Assembly (NCBI GenBank): GCA_015067545.1
Contig: SVMG01000001.1
Location: 310,001 to 374,000 of the forward strand
Direction of reading: 5' to 3'
Origin: Oscillospiraceae bacterium
Lineage (GTDB): Bacteria; Bacillota; Clostridia; Oscillospirales; Oscillospiraceae
Length of the DNA: 64,000 nt
The notes under the pieces are model-generated. The model saw only the letters and a list, made by a program, of their open reading frames with translations. It ran no database searches and had not been told where the DNA came from. The stretch's first letter is position 1. Every line of letters starts with the position of its first letter. Below, piece after piece: positions 7,193 to 15,523 of the stretch. The position numbers and the translations under genes are program-made.

Positions 7193-8908
7193 ATGAAGCG
7201 AATTATGAAACGCATTTTACCGATCCTGCTAGGATTGGTTATCATATGCAGCATTGTTTGGTATCTTTTCAGCTATGACCGGGGCTTTATGCAGGATGTC
7301 CTGCTGAGCAGTGCCCGGTATTTTGAGGAGCGGGGCAACCACGGCGCCGCCACCTGGCTGTATAATCAAGCTTATCTGCACTCCGGAAATGACGACGGTG
7401 TCATCATTGAACTGGCTGAACGATTCAAAAAAATCGGCAATTATACTCAGGCAGAAGTGGTGCTTACCAATGCCATCAAGGAAGGTGGCTCTGCTGATCT
7501 GTATATAGCCCTGTCCCGCACCTATGTGGAGCAGGACAAGCTGATGGACGCAGTGGAGATGCTGGAGAACATCACCAATCCTGAGATCAAGGCGCAGCTG
7601 GATGCTCAGCGTCCTGCCGCACCGGTGGCCGCACCCGTCTCCGGGTATTATACCCAATATTTGAACGTGACCATTGAGGTCGACGATGGTGCGCAGCTTT
7701 ATGTTGTCACAGGCAAGGATTTCCCATCCATTCAAAACGCCTATCAGGGGGGGATCCAGCTGACAGGTGGCGAAAATAAGATCAACGCCATTGCTGTGGA
7801 CGAAAACGGCCTGGTGAGCACGCCTGCCTACTTTAGTTACGTAGTCGGCGGTGTCATTGAAGAAGTGGAAATTTCCGACCCGGTTCTGGACAGTTGCTTC
7901 CGGGAAATCTTGAACCTGACCCCCACTGACAAGCTGTTTTCCGATGATTTGTGGCGCATTACTTCTTTGCAAGTTCCGGATGGTGTGGAAGATTACAGCG
8001 ATTTAAGCCTGCTGACCTTTTTGGATACCTTGGTAATGGAAGAGCCGAACCTTAACGGATTGCAGATGCTCTCTTCCATGACACAGCTGAAAAATCTTTT
8101 CATTAGCGGTTGTCCTTTGTCCGCAGCGGATCTGAGTATCATTGGCGCACTGCCCAATTTGGAATCCCTGATTCTTAACAACTGCAGCCTGTCCAATATC
8201 TCCGGACTGTCCAACGCCAGTCGCCTGGTCAATCTGGATCTGAGAAGCAATGCCATCAGTGACCTATCTCCCCTGTCCTTTTTAGAGCATCTCTCGGTTG
8301 TAAACCTCAGCAGCAACGCATTGACAAATATCAGTCCCCTCAGTGCCCTGGAAAACCTCACGGCTCTGGATGTTTCCTATAATTCTCTGACCTCTGTTGC
8401 CCCGCTTGCAACCTGCTTGAAGCTGAACACACTGGTGGCAACCAACAATAAATTGGCAGAGATTCCTGTGTTTAACAATCCTTCCGTACTGACCACATTG
8501 GATCTTGCCAGCAATGACCTGACGGATGTATCTGCTCTTAGCAACTACATATCCCTCTCGGGTCTGAGTATTGCGTATAATCAGGTATCTGATGTCAGTT
8601 CGCTGGCTGCATTGAATCAGCTGACATATGTGGACATCTCCCACAACATGATTTCCGCTTTACCGGCATGGAGCAAAAGCTGCGCCCTTGTAGAACTGAA
8701 TGCCTCTTACAATAAGCTCACATCTGTTTCTGCCCTGCGCGGTCTTGCAGCTCTTAACTACGTGAACCTGGATCACAACAAGCTGTCCAACATCAATCCG
8801 CTTGCAGATTGCCGGATGCTGGTTCGTGTCAGTGTATTTGGAAACTATGTTAAGGATGTATCCAAGCTCACAGAAATGAGCGTCATCGTTAATTACGATC
8901 CCACATAA
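7193..8908 (+). CDS. Membrane-anchored TPR and leucine-rich repeat protein
   Basis: A 571-residue protein with an N-terminal membrane segment (ILPILLGLVIICSIVWYLF, residues 8-26), so most of it should lie outside the membrane. Residues about 40-145 look like TPR repeats (AATWLYNQAYLHSG, QAEVVLTNAIKEG). Residues 155-225 resemble the chitobiase C-terminal beta-sandwich (YLNVTIEVDDGAQLYVVTG). Residues 260-565 are roughly a dozen 21-23-residue leucine-rich repeats of the internalin type (LVNLDLRSNAISDLSPLSFL). The start at ATG 7193 fits GGAG at 7183-7186 and the promoter. No sorting signal is seen. A surface protein-protein interaction role is inferred; the partner is unknown. Confidence 0.8.
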   Translation: MKRIMKRILPILLGLVIICSIVWYLFSYDRGFMQDVLLSSARYFEERGNHGAATWLYNQAYLHSGNDDGVIIELAERFKKIGNYTQAEVVLTNAIKEGGSADLYIALSRTYVEQDKLMDAVEMLENITNPEIKAQLDAQRPAAPVAAPVSGYYTQYLNVTIEVDDGAQLYVVTGKDFPSIQNAYQGGIQLTGGENKINAIAVDENGLVSTPAYFSYVVGGVIEEVEISDPVLDSCFREILNLTPTDKLFSDDLWRITSLQVPDGVEDYSDLSLLTFLDTLVMEEPNLNGLQMLSSMTQLKNLFISGCPLSAADLSIIGALPNLESLILNNCSLSNISGLSNASRLVNLDLRSNAISDLSPLSFLEHLSVVNLSSNALTNISPLSALENLTALDVSYNSLTSVAPLATCLKLNTLVATNNKLAEIPVFNNPSVLTTLDLASNDLTDVSALSNYISLSGLSIAYNQVSDVSSLAALNQLTYVDISHNMISALPAWSKSCALVELNASYNKLTSVSALRGLAALNYVNLDHNKLSNINPLADCRMLVRVSVFGNYVKDVSKLTEMSVIVNYDPT

Positions 8909-8910
8909 GT

Positions 8911-8936
8911 AAGACCCCGCTTTACAGCGGGGTCTT
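8911..8936 (+). terminator. Terminator hairpin, upstream copy
   Basis: An 11-bp stem AAGACCCCGCT/AGCGGGGTCTT with a TTAC loop begins two bases after the LRR gene stop. Only TCTT follows, so it is a weaker terminator than its twin at 9071-9097. Confidence 0.7.
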
Positions 8937-8959
8937 AGCGTGTCAAAAAAGCCGCCTGC

Positions 8960-9070
8960 GCAAACCGAAGGTCTACCGTACCCATGTACGCCGACGCCTT
9001 CGGTTTGCTTGTCTTGACGGTTTCCTTGACCTCTGTCAGTCTTTCAAAAAACAAGTTTTTTGAAAGACTG
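8960..9070. repeat. Palindromic intergenic element between two identical terminator hairpins
   Basis: Two strong hairpins fill the space between the two copies of the terminator. The first (8960-9008) has a 12-bp outer stem GCAAACCGAAGG/CCTTCGGTTTGC with inner CGTAC/GTACG pairing. The second (9037-9070) is a perfect 16-bp stem around AA, arm CAGTCTTTCAAAAAAC. Whether this is a mobile REP- or MITE-like element cannot be shown from one copy. Confidence 0.6.
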
Positions 9071-9097
9071 AGACCCCGCTTTACAGCGGGGTCTTTT
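9071..9097 (+). terminator. Terminator hairpin, downstream copy
   Basis: The 25 bases 9071-9095 are identical to 8912-8936. Here the stem is followed by TTTT on the plus strand, as a working terminator should be. The stop codon of the opposite-strand small protein gene lies in its loop. Confidence 0.75.
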
Positions 9098-9224
9098 CAT
9101 TGTGCTTTTGGCAGCCGCTGCACCGGGAGCAATCTCCGCAGCAGCCCCTGTTCTTTTTGATGAAGATCACAAACACTGCGTAAGCTGCGATCAAGCCCAG
9201 CAACAGCCAATCCATTACGCCCAT
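9081..9224 (-). CDS. FeoB-associated Cys-rich membrane protein
   Basis: A 47-residue protein with one membrane helix (WLLLGLIAAYAVFVIFI, about residues 6-21) and a cytoplasmic tail rich in cysteine: CCGDCSRCSGC. Such proteins regularly follow feoB in Clostridia and are thought to assist ferrous iron uptake or to handle the metal. The ATG at 9224 is preferred to earlier in-frame starts because AGGAGG lies 6 bases upstream. It overlaps the end of feoB by ten bases, which fits translational coupling. The Cys residues could bind iron; that is inference. Confidence 0.82.
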   Translation of the reverse strand: MGVMDWLLLGLIAAYAVFVIFIKKNRGCCGDCSRCSGCQKHNEKTPL

Positions 9225-11221
9225 AGTAAACCTCCTGCCGTATAAACGATCCAGGCCACAATCCAGGCGACCACACATTGCATGAAAACGATCCCCAAGG
9301 TCTTCCAGCCGGAACGCATCTCCCGCTTGATGGTAGCAACCGCTGCCACACAGGGCGTATACAACAGCGTAAATGTCAGGAAGCTGCAGGCACTGCGCAG
9401 ATCAAATAACTGATGAAGTGCGGTTGCCAGCTGCTCATTGCTGACGCCCAGGATCACGCCAAAGGTGCCCACGACCGCCTCCTTAGCAGTAAAGCCGGAT
9501 ACCAGTGCCGTAACCATCCGCCAATCACCAAAGCCGAGAGGGGCAAAAACGGGTGCTACGAATTTACCCAGACTTGCAATAATGGAATCTGCACTGTCCT
9601 GTACCACATTCAGCCGCAGATCAAAATTCTGCAAAAACCAAATGATGATGGTGATCACAAAGATCACACCAAAGGCGCGCTGTAAAAAGTCCTTGGCTTT
9701 TTCCCACATCAACAGAAAGACACTTCTCGGTGATGGGAAACGGTAATTGGGCAGCTCCATAACAAAGGGAACAGGCTTTCCGCGGAAGGCTGTGGATTTC
9801 ATCACCAAGGAGGCCAGGACACCCACCAGCATACCGCCGAAGTACAGCGCGATCATTGCAAGCACCTCATACCCGGGGAAAAACGCTGCTGCGAAAACGG
9901 AATAGATCGGAATTTTGGCTGAACAGCTCATGTACGGAGTCAAAATAATGGTCATTTTCCGATCCCGTTCCGACGAAAGTGTTCTCGTTGCCATAATTGC
10001 AGGCACACTGCAGCCAAATCCTATCAGCATGGGAACGAAGCTGCGGCCGGACAAGCCGATCTTGCGAAGCAGCTTATCCATCACAAAGGCCACCCGGGCC
10101 ATATATCCGGAATCCTCCAGTATGGACAGGAAGAAGAACAAAACCACGATCAATGGCAAAAAGCTAAGTACACTGCCCACACCGGCAAAGATACCGTCAA
10201 TGATCAGGCTGTGGACAATGGGATTGATCTGATAAGTACTCAGTGCATTGTCGGCAAAAATAGTCAGTCCGTCAATGGCATAGGCCAAAAGATCGGAAAG
10301 CCACGCGCCAAATACCTCAAAGGTCAGATAGAACACCTGCCCCATGATAGCAACAAACAGCGGCAGTGCCAGCACCCGGTGGGTCAGCACCTTATCGATC
10401 CGCACGCTTCGGCGGTATTCCTTGCTTTCCTTGGCCTTGACCAGGCACTTTTCACACACAGATTCAATAAAGTTGTATCGCACATCCGCAAGCGCAGCAT
10501 TCCGATCCAATCCGGTTTCATGCTCCATCTCGATCACGGAGTGCTCCAGCAGTTCCTTTTCGTTCTGACTCAGCTCCAGCATTTCAAAGAAATCCCGGTC
10601 ATCCTCGATCAGCTTAATGGCACAAAAACGGCGGGATACACCCACATTCCGGGCGTGATCCTCGATCAGATGGCTCACAGCATGGATACAGCGGTGCACA
10701 GGACCATCTGCACAAAAGTCGATGACCTTGGGAAGGCTCTGTGCCTTGGCCGTCCTCACCAAAGTATCCACAAGCTCCGAAACGCCCTCATGCTTCGCCG
10801 CACTGATGGGCACCACCGGAACGCCCAGCAGCTGTGCCATTTTTTGCACATCCACACTGCCGCCATTGCCGTGAAGCTCATCCATCATATTCAGCGCAAT
10901 GACAGTGGGCACACGAAGGGTCAGAAGCTGAAGTGTCAGATACAGATTCCGCTCCAGATTTGTGGCATCCACGATATTGATGATGGCATCGGGCTGCTGC
11001 TTTAAAATGAAATCCCGTGTCACTACTTCCTCTTCAGAATAAGGACGGATGGAATAAATACCGGGCAGATCCACCACCTGATGCTCCGTACCCTTGATCA
11101 CGCCGATCTTCTGATCCACAGTAACACCGGGAAAATTGCCTACATGCTGATTAGAGCCGGTAAGTGCGTTAAAAAGTGTGGTCTTGCCGCAGTTCTGATT
11201 GCCGGCCAATGCAAAAATCAT
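9215..11221 (-). CDS. feoB: Ferrous iron transport protein B
   Basis: FeoB is the membrane channel with an N-terminal G domain that imports Fe(II). The 668-residue product shows G1 GNQNCGKTT (8-16), G3 DLPG, G4 NMMD and G5 SAA, followed by a helical regulatory region and a C-terminal membrane domain with paired gate motifs including GYMARVAFVMDKLLRKIGLSG and FTAKEAVVGTFG. Length is normal for the short Gram-positive type. Its ATG overlaps the feoA stop by four bases (ATGA). The trio feoA-feoB-Cys-rich protein is one operon from the promoter at 11493-11521. Confidence 0.96.
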   Translation of the reverse strand: MIFALAGNQNCGKTTLFNALTGSNQHVGNFPGVTVDQKIGVIKGTEHQVVDLPGIYSIRPYSEEEVVTRDFILKQQPDAIINIVDATNLERNLYLTLQLLTLRVPTVIALNMMDELHGNGGSVDVQKMAQLLGVPVVPISAAKHEGVSELVDTLVRTAKAQSLPKVIDFCADGPVHRCIHAVSHLIEDHARNVGVSRRFCAIKLIEDDRDFFEMLELSQNEKELLEHSVIEMEHETGLDRNAALADVRYNFIESVCEKCLVKAKESKEYRRSVRIDKVLTHRVLALPLFVAIMGQVFYLTFEVFGAWLSDLLAYAIDGLTIFADNALSTYQINPIVHSLIIDGIFAGVGSVLSFLPLIVVLFFFLSILEDSGYMARVAFVMDKLLRKIGLSGRSFVPMLIGFGCSVPAIMATRTLSSERDRKMTIILTPYMSCSAKIPIYSVFAAAFFPGYEVLAMIALYFGGMLVGVLASLVMKSTAFRGKPVPFVMELPNYRFPSPRSVFLLMWEKAKDFLQRAFGVIFVITIIIWFLQNFDLRLNVVQDSADSIIASLGKFVAPVFAPLGFGDWRMVTALVSGFTAKEAVVGTFGVILGVSNEQLATALHQLFDLRSACSFLTFTLLYTPCVAAVATIKREMRSGWKTLGIVFMQCVVAWIVAWIVYTAGGLLWA

Positions 11222-11448
11222 TCCAATCCCTCCTTAAGGGCGATCTGCTTCGCATCCTCCCGACGGATGGTCAGCTCATATCCGCGCAGGTGGATCTGGA
11301 TCGGATCACCCATGGGTGCGATCTTTTGCAGTGTCACTTTCGTTCCGGGGATCAACCCCATATCCAAAAAGCGAAGCCGCAGCGGGCCTTCTCCACCAAC
11401 GGTGGAGATAATGCCGCTATCGCCAATTTTCAAATCATTGATGGTCAT
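11218..11448 (-). CDS. feoA: Ferrous iron transport protein A
   Basis: A 76-residue SH3-like cytoplasmic protein that supports FeoB. The sequence carries the family features: an initial ITNDL-like segment (MTINDLKIGDSG), RLRFLDMGLIPGTKV and the closing ELTIRREDAKQI. ATG 11448 is taken as start because GGAGG lies 6 bases upstream; the open frame runs 11 codons further. First gene of the feo operon and translationally coupled to feoB. Confidence 0.93.
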   Translation of the reverse strand: MTINDLKIGDSGIISTVGGEGPLRLRFLDMGLIPGTKVTLQKIAPMGDPIQIHLRGYELTIRREDAKQIALKEGLE

Positions 11449-11474
11449 TGTAACCTCCTGAGAACACAAAAGAG

Positions 11475-11521
11475 TTTGCATATGCTAACCGAATTATAGC
11501 ACAAAGTATTCCAGTTCACAA
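11475..11521 (-). promoter_or_regulatory. feo promoter with a candidate operator
   Basis: TTGTGA (11521-11516) and TATAAT (11498-11493) lie 17 bases apart on the minus strand. Just downstream, at the transcript start, is the imperfect palindrome TTTGCATATGCTAA (11475-11488). Its place suits an iron-responsive repressor; I do not recognise it as a standard Fur or DtxR box. Confidence 0.65.
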
Positions 11522-11550
11522 TAGCTGACTGCAAAAATTCGAACTTTTTT

Positions 11551-11582
11551 AGGGGCCGCTGCAATACAAAGCAACAGCCCCT
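11551..11582 (-). terminator. Hairpin after pncC, terminator-like but without a T run
   Basis: Twelve pairs including two G-U (11551-11562 with 11571-11582, arm AGGGGCCGCTGC) lie five bases past the pncC stop. On the minus strand the stem is followed by A residues rather than T, so it is not a standard intrinsic terminator. Confidence 0.35.
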
Positions 11583-11586
11583 GATC

Positions 11587-12048
11587 CTATACCAATTCAC
11601 AGATCAGTGCCAACGCAGCTTCGATAGCCTGACCGCGCACCGATTCCCTATCGCCGGAAAACAAAAAGTGCCTGGACAAGCAGGTATTTGCATCCGCATA
11701 GCCGATATATACTGTGCCAACAGGATTACCATATTCATCCCCGGACGGCCCGGCAAGGCCGGTCACAGAAACAGCAACATCCGCATTCAGCGCACCTCTT
11801 GCTCCCTTGGCCATGGCCTGTGCCACCGGATCGGAAACAGCACCATATTGCGCAAGCATCTCCTCCGGCACGCCCAAAAGCTTGTGCTTGATTTCATTGC
11901 AGTAGCTGATGATGCCGCCCTTGTAAACATTGGACGCACCGGGAACAGCCGTTAACGCATCTCCGATACCGCCGCCGGTACAGCTTTCCGCAGTAGCCAG
12001 GCTCTTGCCCTGCAACCGGGCGATTACATCAAATGCGAGGCTCATCAT
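11587..12048 (-). CDS. pncC: Nicotinamide-nucleotide amidohydrolase (CinA C-terminal domain family)
   Basis: A stand-alone 153-residue CinA C-terminal domain. It carries ATAESCTGGGIGDALTAVPGAS, with the catalytic serine in ESCTGG, and VSVTGLAGPSGDEYGNPVGTVYIG, both family signatures. Known relatives deamidate nicotinamide mononucleotide in the pyridine nucleotide salvage cycle. It overlaps the end of thiI by 20 bases and is the last gene of comM-thiI-pncC. The N-terminal CinA domain is absent, as in many bacteria. Confidence 0.88.
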   Translation of the reverse strand: MMSLAFDVIARLQGKSLATAESCTGGGIGDALTAVPGASNVYKGGIISYCNEIKHKLLGVPEEMLAQYGAVSDPVAQAMAKGARGALNADVAVSVTGLAGPSGDEYGNPVGTVYIGYADANTCLSRHFLFSGDRESVRGQAIEAALALICELV

Positions 12049-13219
12049 GGTATCTTACCTGGATGCGTTCCACAGTTTCCACTGCCTTTTCGATCATTGC
12101 CTGACGGTCAAGCTTTGCCTCTGCGTGCAAAAGCTGACCGATGGTGGGCTTGGTCTTGGGATGCTTGGGGGTAAAGACAGTGCAGCAGTCCTCATAAGGC
12201 AAAATGGAAGTTTCAAACGCACCGATCTTACGGGAAATGGTCACGATCTCTTCCTTGTCCATGCCAACAAGCGGCATGAAAATGGGAATATCCACCACAG
12301 CGCCGGTAACGGTCATGGCCTCCATGGTCTGACTGGCCACCTGCCCAAGGTTTTCGCCGGTGATCAGTGCACCGCAGCCGTCATTTTTCGCCAGCTTCTG
12401 CGCTATTTCCATCATAAACCGACGCATGATCAGGGTAAAATATTCTTCCGGGCAGTTATCCCGGATAGCCTCCTGGATCTCTGTAAAGGAGACGATATTC
12501 ACGGTCATGCGCCCGGAATATTTCGTCACGATACGCGCCAGCTCCAGCACCTTGTCCTTAGCCAGCTGAGATGTGTAGGGATAGGAGAAGAAATGCACGC
12601 ACTCGATCTCCACGCCCCGCTTGGCGATCATATAGGCCGCCACGGGAGAGTCGATACCACCGCTGAGCAGGCACATGGCACGACCACCCACGCCGGTGGG
12701 CAAACCGCCAGCACCGGGCTCGGCAGGGCCGTGGACATAGGCCGCCAGGTCGCGGACTTCCACATAAACGGTATATTCCGGGTTGTGCACATCCACTTCC
12801 ACATTTGGATGGGCTTCTGCCAGGCGGCCACCGATCTCCTGGGAAATAGCAATGGATGTCATGGGGAACTGCTTGTCCGAACGCTTGGATTCCACCTTGA
12901 AGCTTTTGGCGCAATCCAGATCCTCACCCAAATATTCCTCAATGGCATTAAAAATGGCATCCAAATTCTTTTCACAGGGACGGCACCGACACAGGCTGAC
13001 CACACCGAAAATACAGTGACAGGCTTCCCATGCACCGTCCACATCTGCCATGTCGTCCTCGGGAACCACATAGACGGTGGACTGCATGATGTACACATCA
13101 AAATTACCGAAGGGTCTCATTCTGCGGCGGACATTCTGCCGCAGTTTGTTCTCAAACTGGCGCTTATTTGCACCTTTCAGCACGATTTCGCCCAGTTTCA
13201 TCAAAAAGATCTCGTTCAT
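12029..13219 (-). CDS. thiI: tRNA 4-thiouridine sulfurtransferase ThiI
   Basis: ThiI adenylates and thiolates U8 of tRNA and can feed sulfur to thiamine. Domains in order: N-terminal ferredoxin-like and THUMP region (1-165), then a PP-loop ATPase with SGGIDSPVAAYMIAKRG (about 184-200) and a C-terminal part with YEDCCTVF. There is no rhodanese domain, as in Bacillus ThiI, so sulfur must come from a partner desulfurase that is not in this window. The stop overlaps pncC; comM ends 15 bases upstream. Confidence 0.94.
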   Translation of the reverse strand: MNEIFLMKLGEIVLKGANKRQFENKLRQNVRRRMRPFGNFDVYIMQSTVYVVPEDDMADVDGAWEACHCIFGVVSLCRCRPCEKNLDAIFNAIEEYLGEDLDCAKSFKVESKRSDKQFPMTSIAISQEIGGRLAEAHPNVEVDVHNPEYTVYVEVRDLAAYVHGPAEPGAGGLPTGVGGRAMCLLSGGIDSPVAAYMIAKRGVEIECVHFFSYPYTSQLAKDKVLELARIVTKYSGRMTVNIVSFTEIQEAIRDNCPEEYFTLIMRRFMMEIAQKLAKNDGCGALITGENLGQVASQTMEAMTVTGAVVDIPIFMPLVGMDKEEIVTISRKIGAFETSILPYEDCCTVFTPKHPKTKPTIGQLLHAEAKLDRQAMIEKAVETVERIQVRYHDEPRI

Positions 13220-13234
13220 TATATTTCCTCTTCC

Positions 13235-14752
13235 TTATCGATTTCCTAAATTCACAGCCCGGTACTGGATGGCTTCCGCAATATGCTGAGGCTGAATTTC
13301 TTCGCTGCCGTCCAGATCCGCAACAGTACGGGCGACTTTCAGAATTCTGTCGTAGCTTCTTGCAGTCAGGCCCATGGCATCGAACGCCTGTTTCATCAGG
13401 GTCTGTCCAGCTTCATCCAGTGTGCAGAAAGCGCGCATCTCGTCCGGGCCCATCCGTGCATTGCACATGGTGGTATTTTCGCCAAAGCGCTCATGCTGAC
13501 GCTGACGGGCGGCATCCACCCGCTTTTTGATCTGAGCAGAGGGCTCAGCCTCAGCTCGGGCGCGCAGATCCTCAAAATGTACCGAGGGCACTTCCACCAC
13601 GATGTCAATTCTGTCCAACAGCGGCCCGGAGATCCGGCCGCGATAATTCTGCACCGCCATTTCGGAGCAGGTACACCGCCCGGATGCGTCGCCGTACCAG
13701 CCGCATTTACAGGGATTCATGGCGCACACCAGCATGAATTCAGCAGGATAGGTCACCGCACCGGACACCCGGGAAATGGTTACCTGGCCATCCTCCAGAG
13801 GCTGGCGCATCATGTCCAGTGTATCCTTCCGGAACTCCGGCAGCTCATCCAAGAACAGCACACCCTTGTGGGCCATGGAGATCTCGCCTGGCTTGGGATT
13901 CGTGCCGCCACCGGCCAGGCCGGCATTGGAGATGGTATGGTGAGGCGAACGGAACGGACGGCGGGAGACCAAAGGTTCTTTGGCAGTCAGCATTCCCATG
14001 ACGGAATAGATCTGACTGACCTCCAGCGCTTCGTCCCAGGTCATATCCGGCAAAATGGACGGAAGTCTCTTGGAAAGCATGCTCTTGCCGGAACCGGGAG
14101 GGCCGATTAAAAGTACATTATGGGAGCCTGCTGCGGCCACTTCCAGGGCGCGCTTGACATTCTCCTGACCCAAAACATCCTTGAAATCCAATCCGCCAAC
14201 TGTGGACTTAGTTGGCTCCCAAAGGGGTTCGGGCTGCAATGTGGTTTCCCCATTCAGTCCGGCAGCCAGCTCCCGCAGATTGCGGATGCCGTAGATTTCC
14301 GGCCCGCGGGCCAGTGTGGCTTCAGCGGCATTTTCCGCAGGAACGAACAGAGCTTTGATGCCCTCCCGCTTTGCAGCCAGCGCCATGGGCAGTACACCGG
14401 AAATGGGGCGCAGCTGTCCGTCCAAACTCACCTCGCCCAAAAAAGCGCTGGTGGAACGGGGTCTGCGAATACTGCCGGCGGCGCAAAGGATGCTCAAAAG
14501 AATGGGCAGGTCATAATGTGTACCCGCCTTTTTCAGATTCGCAGGAGCAAGATTCACTGTGATCCGGCTGGACGGAAACGCCAAGCCGGAATTCTTCGCC
14601 GCGGCACGGACGCGCTCCCGTGCCTCTTTCACAGCGGCGTCGGGCAGACCCACAATATCAAAGCCGGGCAACCCGTTGGAAATGTAACATTCCGCCGTCA
14701 CGCCCGTACCCCGGATGCCGATGATACCCAATGTGCGGATACTGCAGATCAT
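13235..14752 (-). CDS. comM: Mg-chelatase-like AAA ATPase, ComM/YifB family
   Basis: A 505-residue protein with an N-terminal Lon-protease-like domain (ending PANLKKAGTHYDLPILLSIL) and an AAA+ module: Walker A GPPGSGKS, PFRSPHHTIS, Walker B LFLDELPEF, then a zinc-type insertion with cysteines (CAMNPCKCGWYGD). ComM is a helicase that promotes branch migration of incoming DNA in natural transformation; relatives occur widely without proven competence. ATG 14752 is preferred as start, with AGAGG upstream, over the longer frame from 14848 that would lie upstream of the predicted promoter. Confidence 0.92.
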   Translation of the reverse strand: MICSIRTLGIIGIRGTGVTAECYISNGLPGFDIVGLPDAAVKEARERVRAAAKNSGLAFPSSRITVNLAPANLKKAGTHYDLPILLSILCAAGSIRRPRSTSAFLGEVSLDGQLRPISGVLPMALAAKREGIKALFVPAENAAEATLARGPEIYGIRNLRELAAGLNGETTLQPEPLWEPTKSTVGGLDFKDVLGQENVKRALEVAAAGSHNVLLIGPPGSGKSMLSKRLPSILPDMTWDEALEVSQIYSVMGMLTAKEPLVSRRPFRSPHHTISNAGLAGGGTNPKPGEISMAHKGVLFLDELPEFRKDTLDMMRQPLEDGQVTISRVSGAVTYPAEFMLVCAMNPCKCGWYGDASGRCTCSEMAVQNYRGRISGPLLDRIDIVVEVPSVHFEDLRARAEAEPSAQIKKRVDAARQRQHERFGENTTMCNARMGPDEMRAFCTLDEAGQTLMKQAFDAMGLTARSYDRILKVARTVADLDGSEEIQPQHIAEAIQYRAVNLGNR

Positions 14753-14781
14753 TGCAAAACCCTCTTTCTGTGTTTTCCCAT

Positions 14782-14810
14782 ATTGTAACGCATTTAGATG
14801 AAAAAGACAA
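14782..14810 (-). promoter_or_regulatory. Sigma-A-type promoter for comM-thiI-pncC
   Basis: TTGTCT (14810-14805) and TACAAT (14787-14782), 17 bases apart, on the minus strand. Confidence 0.65.
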
Positions 14811-14854
14811 GTATAAATCGCTCCGTAAAGCGTCCCTCCCCTGGCCAATCAACC

Positions 14855-14883
14855 TTGACAGAACTTCCTTTTTATGGTAAAAT
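14855..14883 (+). promoter_or_regulatory. Sigma-A-type promoter for the two paralogue genes
   Basis: TTGACA (14855-14860) and TAAAAT (14878-14883), 17 bases apart, about 24 bases before the GTG start at 14914. Confidence 0.8.
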
Positions 14884-14913
14884 TCTGCTATACCATTTTA
14901 AGGAGGGTTTACT

Positions 14914-15441
14914 GTGCGTAAGAAGATTATTCTTATCATCTGCGGCATCCTTGCTCTTGCTTTGATCATTGCCGCCTTTGTCTACTTTACCCCTAAAATT
15001 ACGCCTGTTGATGTTACCCTCTCTGCCCAAAAGTGGGACGGATGGGGCAATGAGGACGGAACGGTGGAAATTTCCATCAAGGGGCAGTTGAGAGAATATC
15101 TTTTAAAGCCGGATGTTTTGGACGTGGATGTTACGTCCTCTGACGGAGTTCTTAACTGGGATTCCCAACTCTTCAACACGCTTCCCGGTGAAATAACCGA
15201 CCATGCTTATGCCTATTTGGACTACAATTATGCAAATAATCTCGAAAATTATCCCATTACAGTCAATGTCTTCTTCAGCAGAAATCTGAATCGTTGGATG
15301 TTTGAGGTATGGGACCGGAGCAGCAAGGACGCTACCCAACCTATGATGGGACTCGAAGCAATTTATCTTGGCTCCACCGAGGAATTTGATACCCCGGAGA
15401 GTGTGATAGAATACTTCACATGGGTCTTTCCCTATGGCTAA
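14914..15441 (+). CDS. Membrane-anchored protein of an unrecognised family, short paralogue
   Basis: I do not recognise the family. The 175-residue product begins with a positively charged end and one hydrophobic segment (IILIICGILALALIIAAFVYF, residues 5-25), then a soluble domain expected outside the membrane. It shares the pattern VDVxLxxxKxDxxGNExGT, then IKGxxxEYxxxxDxLDV and FSxxLxxWxFxV, with the next gene, so the two arose by duplication. GTG start with AGGAGG upstream. A 9-bp hairpin lies in the gap to the paralogue, and both seem to use the promoter at 14855. No enzymatic motif or cysteine pair is visible. Confidence 0.75.
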   Translation: MRKKIILIICGILALALIIAAFVYFTPKITPVDVTLSAQKWDGWGNEDGTVEISIKGQLREYLLKPDVLDVDVTSSDGVLNWDSQLFNTLPGEITDHAYAYLDYNYANNLENYPITVNVFFSRNLNRWMFEVWDRSSKDATQPMMGLEAIYLGSTEEFDTPESVIEYFTWVFPYG

Positions 15442-15472
15442 GGACTAATTTGGCCAAAGTGTATCCATAATC

Positions 15473-15496
15473 CCCACTGCCAGTTCCGGCAGTGGG
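15473..15496 (+). other. Intergenic hairpin between the paralogues
   Basis: CCCACTGCC (15473-15481) pairs with GGCAGTGGG (15488-15496) around a 6-base loop. No T run follows, so it may be a processing or stability element that lowers expression of the second gene rather than a full terminator. Confidence 0.4.
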
Positions 15497-15523
15497 CTAT
15501 ACCACCTGAAAGGAGCAACCAAT

